NCBI RefSeq assembly: GCF_030604785.1
Contig: NZ_JAUVVF010000027.1
Coordinates: 1 to 49,510, forward strand
Length of the DNA: 49,510 nt
From: Paracoccus sp. (in: a-proteobacteria)
GTDB lineage: Bacteria; Pseudomonadota; Alphaproteobacteria; Rhodobacterales; Rhodobacteraceae
Direction of reading: 5' to 3'
Numbering within the stretch: the first letter of the stretch is position 1; every line of letters starts with the position of its first letter. The notes beneath the pieces are model-generated. The model was not told the origin of the DNA, ran no database searches, and worked only from the letters and a program-made list of their open reading frames with translations. This document shows positions 1 to 7,536 of the stretch, piece after piece. The translations under genes and the position numbers were made by a program.

Positions 1-513
1 AATCACGGATCAAGCGCCAATCTCTCGACGCCCAGCCCGGTCATCCATTCCCAGAATTTCCTCAGAAGAACCAACCTCAAGGCCGCTTCCCCATCCCCTC
101 AAGCGTTCCCGCCTTCGGTGAAGCGGTAGATAGGCGGAGCAAACGGCAGACGCAACAGGAAAAATGACAGGGAGATGAAAGTTTCTCGCAACCCACTGTA
201 TTCGATGTGGAAATACGATCCATGCCGGCCTCCGCCCCCCGAATCGCGGCAGAATCGCCCTCGCCGACAGCCTGCCTGCGCCCGGCTTGAAATCGGCGCG
301 CCCTGCCCCTAGCTTTGGCCTTGGCGGGTTTCTGCTCTTCGCGCGTGCGGCCATTTTTCCACTGGCCTATAAGTTTTCCGAGGGTGCTGGCTCTGTCGTG
401 ACCCTGGTCACGTTACCCGGTGCCCACCTGAATGATCAGGCTTTCGGGAAATCTGACGCCGCCGCGGTCGCTGCGGTTCCCGCCACCCCCCACACACCTC
501 CCGCGACACGGAA
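1..513. other. Stretch with no supported gene
   Basis: No reading frame here has a convincing start, ribosome binding site or recognisable protein. The base composition is less GC-rich than in the flanking genes. Two structures stand out: a 7-bp inverted repeat with a 2-base spacer at 397-412 (CGTGACC-CT-GGTCACG) and a small hairpin at 427-440 (CCTGA-ATGA-TCAGG). The stretch may hold the upstream region of a gene outside the window, or a small RNA, but nothing seen decides between these. Confidence 0.5.
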
Positions 514-537
514 AAGGGCGACCCGAGGGCCGCCCTT
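514..537 (-). terminator. Rho-independent terminator of the DUF481 gene
   Basis: Inverted repeat AAGGGCG / CGCCCTT with a 10-base loop. Read on the minus strand the stem is followed by TTTT. It lies 28 bases beyond the stop codon of the DUF481 gene. Confidence 0.75.
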
Positions 538-565
538 CCAGAGAGACAAGTGATCGAGGGAACGA

Positions 566-1444
566 TCAGAAGCCGTAGACGACCGCGACGCCCAGACGGT
601 TGTCGGTGCGGGTTTCGCGATTTTCGACATATTCGGTGCGATAGCTCACACGGGTCGCCAGCTGATCCGACACGCGGAAATTGACGCCCAGCTCGTTGGT
701 GATGCGGTCGTTCGCATCGCTCGAACCCAGATAGTCGGTGTCGTTGGTCAGGAAGACCATGTCGTTGAAGCGGTGATACAGGCGCGACGAGGCGATGTAG
801 CCCGTCTCGGTCACCGAACCTTCGTCGCCCGAGAAGGCGGCGCCGGTCTGCTGGTAGCGGATGCCGACACCGGCCTGGACGCGCCACGCAGTGTCCTGCG
901 TGTTGATGATTCGGTAGCCCGGACCGAAGCCGAGGAAGCCGTCGCGACGCAGGTCGTCCGGGCGGTTCGTGCCGTTCACCAGACCGTCGACCTTCAGGCT
1001 GCCGAGGGCGAAGCCGTAGAACTGGTCGTTGAAGTAGTACTGGGCGTCATAGATCGCCTGCGTCTCTTCGGTGTCGCGGTCACCGTCGTCGTTCTCGCCG
1101 TATTCGATCGAGACGCCGACGCTCTGCGCGAACTGGCCCTGGTTGTAGTTGACGCGGCCGGCGATCGCCAGATCCTGGTTCTCGGTGTTGCCGGTGCGGC
1201 CGGTGTAGCTCAGCGACATGGTGCCGAACAGGCCGGTGCGGCGGTCGGCGGGGCCGAAGCGGTCGGCGTCGGCCGAGCGGTCGAAATCGTCACGCACCGC
1301 ATCTTCGATATCGGTGATGCGGTCGTCGATCTGCGTCACGCCGACGGCGGTGGCGCCGGTAGCGCGCTCGGTCTGTGCCAGGGCGGGGACCGACAGGACG
1401 GCCATCATCGCGGCGGTGCTGGTCAACAGGGTAATCTTTTTCAT
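566..1444 (-). CDS. DUF481-family outer membrane beta-barrel protein
   Basis: 292 residues. A Sec signal peptide covers about residues 1-23 (lysines at 2-3, hydrophobic core, ALA before the cut). A short acidic segment follows, then from about residue 65 alternating amphipathic strands rich in Tyr, Gly and Asn. It ends in an aromatic residue (VVYGF), as BAM-inserted barrels do. This fits the DUF481/YdiY family, whose function is poorly known. The start at 1444 is chosen because a GTGAGGA ribosome binding site lies just upstream; GTG at 1456 and ATG at 1450 are in frame but would take up that site. It is a single-gene unit with its own terminator and a long upstream region. Confidence 0.8.
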   Translation of the reverse strand: MKKITLLTSTAAMMAVLSVPALAQTERATGATAVGVTQIDDRITDIEDAVRDDFDRSADADRFGPADRRTGLFGTMSLSYTGRTGNTENQDLAIAGRVNYNQGQFAQSVGVSIEYGENDDGDRDTEETQAIYDAQYYFNDQFYGFALGSLKVDGLVNGTNRPDDLRRDGFLGFGPGYRIINTQDTAWRVQAGVGIRYQQTGAAFSGDEGSVTETGYIASSRLYHRFNDMVFLTNDTDYLGSSDANDRITNELGVNFRVSDQLATRVSYRTEYVENRETRTDNRLGVAVVYGF

Positions 1445-1633
1445 CTTCATCCTCACGAGCTGAGTGTCGTCTGTCCGGCTGTGTCATGCCGGAGCATCTC
1501 TGCTGGTTTGAGAACTAAGGGTCCGCCCGCCGGGTTCAAACCCCAGCCCCACACAAGGGAAAATGCCGAAAACGTGAGGAAATCGTGATTTTCGCGAGAT
1601 CGGCAATAGATCGCTCAAATTGTGACGACATGA

Positions 1634-1665
1634 TTTGTGATGCAACCGGAACCCGTCATCACAAA
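1634..1665. promoter_or_regulatory. Operator-like inverted repeat upstream of the DUF481 gene
   Basis: Perfect 9-bp inverted repeat TTTGTGATG / CATCACAAA separated by 14 bases. A further TTGTGACG just to the left resembles the left arm. It lies about 190-220 bases upstream of the start codon at 1444. The arms recall CRP/FNR-type half sites (TGTGA, TTGAT), but the spacing fits neither class, so the binding protein is unknown. Confidence 0.35.
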
Positions 1666-1733
1666 GCGCAACGCATCCAGTAGGTTTGCGCCCTTTTCTC
1701 TTTGCGGTCGCCGTGATGAACGGATTCGTGCAT

Positions 1734-1786
1734 CTGAAACAGATGTGTGACTGCCTACTTGTTAGGCAGGTCATCCGTGGTTTCAG
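1734..1786. other. Nested stem-loop, possible structured RNA
   Basis: Outer arms CTGAAAC / GTTTCAG enclose inner arms CTGCCTA / TAGGCAG around a 5-base CTTGT loop; between the two pairs the match is imperfect. The strand of transcription is unclear. The terminator hairpin at 1884-1910 would also lie downstream of a plus-strand transcript from here. Confidence 0.3.
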
Positions 1787-1883
1787 AGCCAGGAACTTGT
1801 TGCCTTCACGCCACACTTATCGAACGGGCGCCACAGGTCAAGCCTGCTGGATGGCCGGAACCGAGGCCGCTCCGGAACATGAA

Positions 1884-1910
1884 AAAGGCCCGGTCAAGGA
1901 CCGGGCCTTT
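1884..1910 (-). terminator. Rho-independent terminator of the rib-nusB operon
   Basis: Perfect 12-bp stem AAAGGCCCGGTC / GACCGGGCCTTT with a 3-base loop, followed by T residues on the minus strand. It lies 24 bases after the nusB stop codon and closes the ribE-ribB-ribH-nusB run. Confidence 0.9.
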
Positions 1911-1934
1911 CGGATATGCACAGAACTGGCGGGT

Positions 1935-2414
1935 TCAGAACGCTTCGGGACGCAGTTCGCGGGCGACGTGATCCAGAACGGCGTTCAAGAATTTCGGCTC
2001 TTTTCCTTCCGGGAAGAAGGCCTCGGTCAGGCGCACATATTCCGAGATCACCACCTTGGGCGGCGCCTTGCCCGCAACCAGTTCCGCCCCGGCGGAGCGG
2101 AACATCGCACGCAGGACCGGGTCGATCCGGTCAATGGGCCAGCGCGCAACCAGGGCGCGGTCGGTGGCCTGGTCGATCCGCGACTGCCAGGTGACCGCAT
2201 CGTCCAGGATGCGCGCGAACAGATCCTCGTCCGCGGCCGAGGTCGGACCGTCGCGGTCGTCGGCGTCGATGCGGTAATTGCGGAATTCGCGCGTGACGCG
2301 CTCGGCGGATTGGCCGGCGGCCTCCATCTGGAACAGGGCCTGCACGGCATAAAGCCGGGCCGCACTGCTCAGGCTGCGGCGGTCGGGGCGCGGGGTGGCG
2401 GTGTCCGAATTCAT
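1935..2414 (-). CDS. nusB: Transcription antitermination factor NusB
   Basis: 159 residues, usual NusB length. NusB binds boxA RNA with S10 (NusE) and supports antitermination, mainly of rRNA operons. Visible family features are the N-terminal helix with ARLYAVQALFQ, the central DAVTW segment and the C-terminal KVVISEYVRLTEAF followed by KFLNAVLDHVAR. Its start overlaps the ribH stop by 4 bases, so it is translationally coupled to ribH, a common alphaproteobacterial arrangement. A strong terminator follows. Confidence 0.96.
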   Translation of the reverse strand: MNSDTATPRPDRRSLSSAARLYAVQALFQMEAAGQSAERVTREFRNYRIDADDRDGPTSAADEDLFARILDDAVTWQSRIDQATDRALVARWPIDRIDPVLRAMFRSAGAELVAGKAPPKVVISEYVRLTEAFFPEGKEPKFLNAVLDHVARELRPEAF

Positions 2415-2953
2415 GCGCGGCCCTGCCCGTCCAGCTCGCCCGCAAGGCGGATCACGTCATGAGGCACGGCGCGGCCGGGGGCCGATTGCCAGCGCCGCGC
2501 CAGCGCGACGAGGTGCAGGGCCGCCGCGGCGGCGCCGCCGCCCTTGTTCATGTCGGCGGGATCGGCGCGGCGTTCGGCCTGCGCCATGGTCTCGACCGTC
2601 AGGATGCCGTTGCCGATGCAGATGCCCTGAAGGCCCAGCAGGGTCAGCCCGCGCGAGCTGTCGTTGCAGACCGTATCGTAATGCGTCGTCTCGCCGCGCA
2701 CCACGCAGCCAAGCGCGACGAAGCCGTCATGCCGCCCGGCCCGCGCGGCAAGCGCGATGGCGGTCGGGATTTCCAGCGCGCCCGGCACCTCGACGATGTC
2801 AAGCTGCGCTCCGGCGGCCTCGGCCACGGCGCGCGTGCCGGCCAACAGGTCGTCAGCGATCGCGCGATAATAGGGCGCGACCACCGCCAGCAGCCGCACG
2901 GGCGCATCGAAATGCGGCAGCGGCAGGTCGTGTTGCTCGGTATGGGATGCCAT
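2411..2953 (-). CDS. ribH: 6,7-dimethyl-8-ribityllumazine synthase
   Basis: 180 residues. It condenses 5-amino-6-ribitylamino-uracil with the butanone phosphate made by RibB to give dimethylribityllumazine, the penultimate riboflavin intermediate. Diagnostic segments are VPGALEIPTAI, ALGCVVRGETTHYDTVC with the catalytic His, and GNGILTVETMAQAERR. The gene sits 3 bases after ribB and overlaps nusB by 4 bases. Its product is also the reported antenna pigment of CryB/PhrB photolyases, one of which is encoded at 9713-11236 here. Confidence 0.96.
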   Translation of the reverse strand: MASHTEQHDLPLPHFDAPVRLLAVVAPYYRAIADDLLAGTRAVAEAAGAQLDIVEVPGALEIPTAIALAARAGRHDGFVALGCVVRGETTHYDTVCNDSSRGLTLLGLQGICIGNGILTVETMAQAERRADPADMNKGGGAAAAALHLVALARRWQSAPGRAVPHDVIRLAGELDGQGRA

Positions 2954-2956
2954 GGC

Positions 2957-4075
2957 TCAGTCCTTGGGGATAGGCCGGGTGGAATGGATGGAAAGCCCGT
3001 AGCCGTCAAGCCCCACGACCTTGACCGGCGCGGTATTCGTCAGAAGGATCAGTTCGGACAGGCCAAGCGTGGACAGGATCTGCGCCCCCAGCCCGTATTG
3101 CCGCAGGATATGGGGCGCGGGTTCGCCGGGCTGGGTGATCTTCTCGACCAGATCACGGATCAGGACGACGACGCCGCGCCCCTCATCGGCGATGGCGCGC
3201 ATGGCGGCGGGCAGGCTGCCGCCCGATCCGCGCTGCACGCCCAGAACGTCATGCAGCGGGTCCAGCGCGTGCATCCGGACCAGAACCGGGCCCGGCGCGG
3301 TCAAGTCGCCCTTGGTCAGGACGATATGCTCGGCGCCCTGCGTCTCGTCGGCGAAGATGCGCATCATCCATTCGCCGCCATGTTCGGACACGACCTGGCG
3401 CTGCGCGCGCTCGACGATCAGGTTGTCGTGGCGGCGGCGATAGCGGATCAGGTCGCTGATCGTGCCGATCTTCAACCCGTGGCGCTGCGCGAAGGCCACC
3501 AGATCGGGAAGCCGCGCCATGCTGCCGTCGTCGTTCATGATCTCGCAGATCACGCCGGCCGGGTTCAGCCCGGCCAGCCGCGAGATGTCCACGGCGGCCT
3601 CGGTATGACCCGCCCGGACCAGCACGCCGCCGTCGCGCGCGCGCAGCGGAAAGATATGGCCGGGCGTCGCGATGTCGGCCGCCCCTTTCGAGGGATCGAT
3701 GGCCACGCTGACCGTGCGCGCGCGATCATGGGCGCTGATGCCGGTCGTCACGCCCTCGCGCGCCTCGATCGACATGGTAAAGGCGGTCTCGTGACGGCTG
3801 GAATTGCGCGGGCTCATCAGGCCGAGGCCAAGTGCCTCGATCCGGGCCGCGGTCATGGACAGGCAGATCAGCCCGCGCCCATGCGTCGCCATGAAGTTGA
3901 TCGCGTCGGGCGTGGCCATCTGCGCGGGGATCACCAGATCGCCCTCGTTCTCGCGATCCTCGTGATCGACCAGGATGAACATGCGGCCGTTGCGGGCCTC
4001 GTCGATGATCTCTTCGATGGGCGAGATCGCGTCAGACAGGTCCGTCTCGACAGGGCCGGGCTTTTCATACTGCAT
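2957..4075 (-). CDS. ribB: 3,4-dihydroxy-2-butanone 4-phosphate synthase with degenerate GTP cyclohydrolase II domain
   Basis: 372 residues, laid out as a RibBA fusion. Residues ~15-210 are an intact DHBP synthase that converts ribulose 5-phosphate to DHBP (acidic motif [10 protein letters not shown] at 37-46; GHTEAAVDI near 156). Residues ~215-372 look like GTP cyclohydrolase II, but the three zinc cysteines are gone: alignment of the segment [10 protein letters not shown]...QRGSGG puts Asp272, Gly283 and Gly285 in their places. The second half is therefore expected to lack the GCHII reaction, and a separate ribA should exist elsewhere. The gene lies in the ribE-ribB-ribH-nusB run. Confidence 0.92.
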   Translation of the reverse strand: MQYEKPGPVETDLSDAISPIEEIIDEARNGRMFILVDHEDRENEGDLVIPAQMATPDAINFMATHGRGLICLSMTAARIEALGLGLMSPRNSSRHETAFTMSIEAREGVTTGISAHDRARTVSVAIDPSKGAADIATPGHIFPLRARDGGVLVRAGHTEAAVDISRLAGLNPAGVICEIMNDDGSMARLPDLVAFAQRHGLKIGTISDLIRYRRRHDNLIVERAQRQVVSEHGGEWMMRIFADETQGAEHIVLTKGDLTAPGPVLVRMHALDPLHDVLGVQRGSGGSLPAAMRAIADEGRGVVVLIRDLVEKITQPGEPAPHILRQYGLGAQILSTLGLSELILLTNTAPVKVVGLDGYGLSIHSTRPIPKD

Positions 4076-4147
4076 GGGCTTACCTTTCCAGCGATTGCCC
4101 CTGATCTAGCCCAGCCGCACCGCAAGGGCCAGAGGCAGGGCGCCGCG

Positions 4148-4759
4148 TCACGGATGCCCGATGGTCCGGTCAGCCTCGGCAAGACGGGCGACATAGCGGG
4201 CCAGCGTGTCGATTTCCAGGTTCACGGCATCGCCCTCGGCGGCATCGCCCCAGGTCGTGACCTCTTGCGTGTGCGGGATGAGGTTGATGCCGAAGGACGT
4301 GCCCTCGACCTCGTTCACCGTCAGCGAGGTGCCGTTCAGCGCGACCGAGCCCTTGGGCGCGATGAAGCGCGCCAGCGCGGCGGGTGCCTCAAAGACCAGA
4401 CGCAGGCTGTCGCCCTCGCGCCGCGCCTCGGTGATCCGGGCCACGCCGTCCACATGCCCGCTGACGATGTGGCCGCCCAGCTCGTCACCGACGCGCAGCG
4501 CGCGTTCCAGGTTCAGCCGCTTGCCGACCGGCCAGCCGGCGCTGCCGATATTCGTCTTCGACAGCGTCTCGGCCGAGATGTCCACGTCGAACCAGTCGGG
4601 CCCCTTGGCGATCACGGTCAGGCAGACGCCATCGCAGGCGATCGAGGCACCCATATCCACACCCGCCATGTCATAGCCGCAGCCGATCCGGGCGCGCATG
4701 TCGCCCCGCATCTCGACCGCCAGCACCTTGCCGATATCGGTGATGATCCCGGTGAACAT
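4148..4759 (-). CDS. ribE: Riboflavin synthase, alpha subunit type
   Basis: 203 residues. It dismutates two lumazine molecules to riboflavin and a pyrimidine that RibH reuses. It begins with the signature MFTGIITDIGKV and has two lumazine-binding repeats, about residues 1-95 and 97-190, each with an LGDELGGHIVSGHVDG-like or FGINLIPHT-like segment. It is the first rib gene of the visible minus-strand run, 72 bases upstream of ribB. No FMN riboswitch was recognised in the 164-base region shared with the divergent capsule gene. ribD is not in the window. Confidence 0.95.
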   Translation of the reverse strand: MFTGIITDIGKVLAVEMRGDMRARIGCGYDMAGVDMGASIACDGVCLTVIAKGPDWFDVDISAETLSKTNIGSAGWPVGKRLNLERALRVGDELGGHIVSGHVDGVARITEARREGDSLRLVFEAPAALARFIAPKGSVALNGTSLTVNEVEGTSFGINLIPHTQEVTTWGDAAEGDAVNLEIDTLARYVARLAEADRTIGHP

Positions 4760-4923
4760 CGCTTTCCTTCCCTGAAACCTGCCTCGAGTTAGGACAAACC
4801 CCCTGCCCGTTCAAGCGGCCTGGGGGCGCGAAGTCGCGCATGCGCCGCGGCGCGGGGCAATTGCACGATAAATCGGTGGCGCCACGGGCCGTCTCATGCG
4901 ATGACTGGAGAAGGAAAAATCCG

Positions 4924-6294
4924 TTGTCCGCCAATAACGATCGCCCCATGTATCACCACAGCCCCGCGCTGCCCCAGACCGCCGACCGGCAGACCGGCAT
5001 CCCGCCGGAAGCCGTCACGGATCGCGTCTTCCTGATGCTGCAAGGTCCGCACGGGCCGTTCTTCAACCGCCTGGCCACGCTGCTGGCGGCGGCTGGCGCG
5101 ACGATCTGGCGCTGCGGCTTCAACGCGGGGGACCAGTTCTTCTGGTCGGACCGCGACCGCTTCATCCCCCATCACGGCAGCGTCGAGGATTGGCCGGACC
5201 ATCTGGACCGCATCCTGACCGAAAAGGGCGTCACCGACATCGTGCTTTACGGCGATGTGCGCGCGATCCACGCCATCGCCCGCGAAAAGGCCGCCGAACG
5301 CGGCATCACCGTCCATGTCTTCGAAGAGGGATATCTGCGCCCCTACTGGATCAGCTACGAACGCGAGGGTTCGAACGGCCATTCGGCGCTGATGCGGATC
5401 CCGCTTGCGCAGATGCGCGCGGCGCTGCGCGAACAGGTCAGCGAGGTTCGCCGCCCGCCCGCCCATTGGGGCGACATGCGCCAGCACAAGTTCTATGGCC
5501 TGTTCTACCACCTGCTGCTGCTGATCATGAACGGCGATTACCGCGCCTATCGCGGCCACCGCGCGATCCCGGTGGCGACCGAGGTGCGGCTGAATGCCCG
5601 GCGGCTGGTTCTGGCACCGCTTTACGCCCTGCAGCGCAGCCTGCAATGGCGCCGCCTGCGCCTGTCGGGCTGGCCCTTCAGCCTTGTGCTGATGCAGCTC
5701 GAACATGACAGCAATTTCCTCGGGCACTCGCCCTTTACCCGGAACGCGCAGTTCATCGACCAGGTGATCGACGCCTTCGCGCGCTCGGCCCCTCGCCATC
5801 ACCATCTGGTCTTCAAGGCCCATCCGCTGGAAGACGGGCGCGCGGGCAACCGTGCCGCGATCCAGGCGGCGGGCGAACGCAATGGCTGCCTCGACCGCAT
5901 CCACTACATCCGCGGCGGCAAGCTGGCCGAGATCCTGTCGCATGCCCGCGCCGTCGTCACGGTCAACTCGACCGGCGCGCAGCAGGCGTTGTGGCGGGGC
6001 ATCCCGGTCAAGGCGCTTGGCCGGGCGGTCTATGACAAGCCGGGCCTCGTCTCGGACCAGGATCTCGACACGTTCTTCGCCCGACCCATGCCGCCCGATC
6101 CGCAGGCCTATCGCGTGTTTCGCGATTATCTGCTGCAGACAAGCCAGATTCCGGGGGGGTTCTACGCCAAAAGGTCGCGCGCCCATGCGCTGCGGCTTGT
6201 GGCCGACATGATGCTGTCGCCCGAGGACCCCTATCAGGCCCTGGCCGCCGGTCATGTGACCCATCGGCACCAACCCACCGAGCGCGAGCGCTGA
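4924..6294 (+). CDS. KpsS-like capsule polysaccharide modification/export protein
   Basis: 456 residues from TTG at 4924. This start is preferred because GGAGAAGG lies about 9 bases upstream; ATG at 4948 is the alternative and ATG at 4840 is less likely. The protein matches the Capsule_synth (KpsS/LipB) family, cytoplasmic beta-Kdo transferases that build the oligo-Kdo linker of group 2 capsules on lyso-phosphatidylglycerol. Family features are FEEGYLRPYWI near residue 140, HDSNFLGHSPF, FKAHPLEDGR, and the nucleotide-binding end VTVNSTGAQQALWRGIPV. It is divergent from ribE and starts a three-gene capsule set. The exact acceptor and sugar are inferred from the family. Confidence 0.85.
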   Translation: MSANNDRPMYHHSPALPQTADRQTGIPPEAVTDRVFLMLQGPHGPFFNRLATLLAAAGATIWRCGFNAGDQFFWSDRDRFIPHHGSVEDWPDHLDRILTEKGVTDIVLYGDVRAIHAIAREKAAERGITVHVFEEGYLRPYWISYEREGSNGHSALMRIPLAQMRAALREQVSEVRRPPAHWGDMRQHKFYGLFYHLLLLIMNGDYRAYRGHRAIPVATEVRLNARRLVLAPLYALQRSLQWRRLRLSGWPFSLVLMQLEHDSNFLGHSPFTRNAQFIDQVIDAFARSAPRHHHLVFKAHPLEDGRAGNRAAIQAAGERNGCLDRIHYIRGGKLAEILSHARAVVTVNSTGAQQALWRGIPVKALGRAVYDKPGLVSDQDLDTFFARPMPPDPQAYRVFRDYLLQTSQIPGGFYAKRSRAHALRLVADMMLSPEDPYQALAAGHVTHRHQPTERER

Positions 6295-6297
6295 TCC

Positions 6298-6330
6298 CCT
6301 CTGCCGCTGCAATTCCGGTAGCGGCAGAGG
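6298..6330 (+). promoter_or_regulatory. 11-bp hairpin with an ops-like core between capsule genes
   Basis: Perfect inverted repeat CCTCTGCCGCT / AGCGGCAGAGG with an 11-base loop, starting 4 bases after the KpsS-like stop. No T tract follows on either strand, so it is not a clear terminator. The loop and 3' arm contain CGGTAGCG, an 8-base match to the ops element (GGCGGTAGCGT) that recruits RfaH at enterobacterial capsule operons. It may be an attenuator, processing site or pause site. Confidence 0.4.
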
Positions 6331-6398
6331 CAATTCGCCGCTAAATTGCGCCAAAAGGCGTCCGCCCCGACCGGACGATAATAACAGGAGTATCAGAG

Positions 6399-7529
6399 GT
6401 GACAGTACCCTTCCGTGCATCGGCCGTGTTCCGGTTGATGATGATTGCGTCGCTTGCCCTGCTGGCGGCCTGCGCCCTGCCCCGTTCCGGCCCGAACAAG
6501 ACCGAGATCTTTCGCGGCTCGGTCGAAAAAGGCGGCAACACGCATGTCATCTATGTCAACGACCACGTGACACGCGCCTCTGCCTTTGCGCCCGCTTTCG
6601 GCTTTTCCGCCAATTTCCGCAACGCCTCGCAGGTCGGCGCGGACGAGATCCGGGCCGGCGACCGGCTGGCTCTGGCGATCTGGGAAAACGTGCAGGACGG
6701 GCTGCTGACCTCGGCCGGGGCCAGTTCCGCCCAGCTGACCGAGATCCAGGTGGACAGCGACGGCTTCATCTTCGTGCCCTATGCGGGCCGGGTCCGCGCG
6801 GCGGGCAACACGCCCGACCAGCTGCGCCAGATCATCACCGACCAGCTTGCGGTCCGCACGCCCGATCCGCAGGTCTCGGTTGCGCGCGTGGCGGGCGACG
6901 GGGCGACGGTGTCGGTCATGGGCCGGGTCAGCGCGCAGGGCGTCTATCCGATCGAGCGGCCGACCCGTTCGCTGTCGGCGATGCTGGCGCGCGCGGGCGG
7001 CGTGGCCATTCCGCCGGAGGTCGCGGTGATCACCGTCAAGCGCGGCAGCGAATCCGGCAAGGTCTGGCTGACCGATCTCTATGCCAGCCCGACCAATGAC
7101 ATCGCCCTGCGTCCCGGCGACCTGATCGTCGTGGAAGAGGATCAGCGCACCTTCACCTCGCTCGGCGCGCTTGGCGGCCAGACCCGAGTGCCGCTTGGCA
7201 ACGAGGTCATCAACGCCGTCGAGGCGATCGCGATGGTCGGCGGTCTCAGCACCCAGCTGGCCGACCCGACCGGCGTCTTCGTCCTGCGCGACGAACCGCC
7301 CTCGGTCGCCAGCCGCGTGCTGGGCCGGCCCGTCGCCAGCACCACGCGCTTTGCCTATGTGCTGGACCTGACGCGTCCGAACGGGCTGTTCCTGGCGCGC
7401 GACTTCATCATCCGCGACGGCGACACGATCTATGTGACCGAAGCGCCCTATGTGCAGTGGCAAAAGACGCTTGGCGCGATCACGGGCAGCGCGGCGACGG
7501 CGGACAGCTTGTCGAACCTGGGCAACTGA
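6399..7529 (+). CDS. Wza-like polysaccharide export outer membrane lipoprotein
   Basis: 376 residues from GTG at 6399, with AGGAG 8 bases upstream. A lipoprotein signal peptide ends in LLAAC, giving a lipidated Cys25. A polysaccharide-export domain (about residues 75-165, with VPYAGRVRAAGNTPDQLRQI) is followed by SLBB-type repeats around 170-270 and 285-360. The length matches Wza (about 380). Wza-type proteins form the outer-membrane channel for capsule or exopolysaccharide. Its place between KpsS-like and KpsC-like genes supports capsule export. No inner-membrane ABC transporter (KpsMT) or periplasmic adaptor (KpsE) gene is present here. Confidence 0.88.
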   Translation: MTVPFRASAVFRLMMIASLALLAACALPRSGPNKTEIFRGSVEKGGNTHVIYVNDHVTRASAFAPAFGFSANFRNASQVGADEIRAGDRLALAIWENVQDGLLTSAGASSAQLTEIQVDSDGFIFVPYAGRVRAAGNTPDQLRQIITDQLAVRTPDPQVSVARVAGDGATVSVMGRVSAQGVYPIERPTRSLSAMLARAGGVAIPPEVAVITVKRGSESGKVWLTDLYASPTNDIALRPGDLIVVEEDQRTFTSLGALGGQTRVPLGNEVINAVEAIAMVGGLSTQLADPTGVFVLRDEPPSVASRVLGRPVASTTRFAYVLDLTRPNGLFLARDFIIRDGDTIYVTEAPYVQWQKTLGAITGSAATADSLSNLGN

Positions 7530-7536
7530 TCCGCCC

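Larger units (their letters stand above)
1445..1883. other. Intergenic region between the DUF481 gene and the nusB terminator
   Basis: About 440 bases without a supported gene. It should hold the promoter of the DUF481 gene on the minus strand. Two inverted-repeat structures inside it are listed separately (1634-1665 and 1734-1786). A tRNA T-arm-like string near 1530 has no matching 5' acceptor strand and is not called. Confidence 0.5.

Noticed and set aside
175..312. 45-codon plus-strand frame starting ATGAAAGTT
   Set aside because: A GGGAG sits too close to the ATG, and the product is Pro/Arg-rich without membrane or domain character.
10..354. 114-codon minus-strand frame at the left edge
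   Set aside because: Low-complexity Arg/Gly/Ala content, no ribosome binding site, no recognisable fold.
287..553. 88-codon plus-strand frame
   Set aside because: TTG start without ribosome binding site, and it runs through the DUF481 terminator hairpin.
1515..1555. tRNA T-arm-like string GGGTTCAAACCCC followed by AGCCCC
   Set aside because: No matching 5' acceptor strand (GGGGCT), no D or anticodon arm, and one T-stem mismatch; not a tRNA and too weak for an att remnant.
1761..1767. GTTAGGC, which fits the integron attC core GTTRRRY
   Set aside because: The partner core and cassette context are missing; it belongs to the nested stem-loop at 1734-1786.
2459..4792. 777-codon plus-strand frame opposite ribH, ribB and ribE
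   Set aside because: Antisense shadow of highly GC-rich genes; the minus-strand proteins are clear family members and the frame has no recognisable domain.
4760..4923. Possible FMN riboswitch ahead of ribE
   Set aside because: The conserved RFN blocks (AGGGCGGGGTGAAATTCCC type) are not present on the minus strand.
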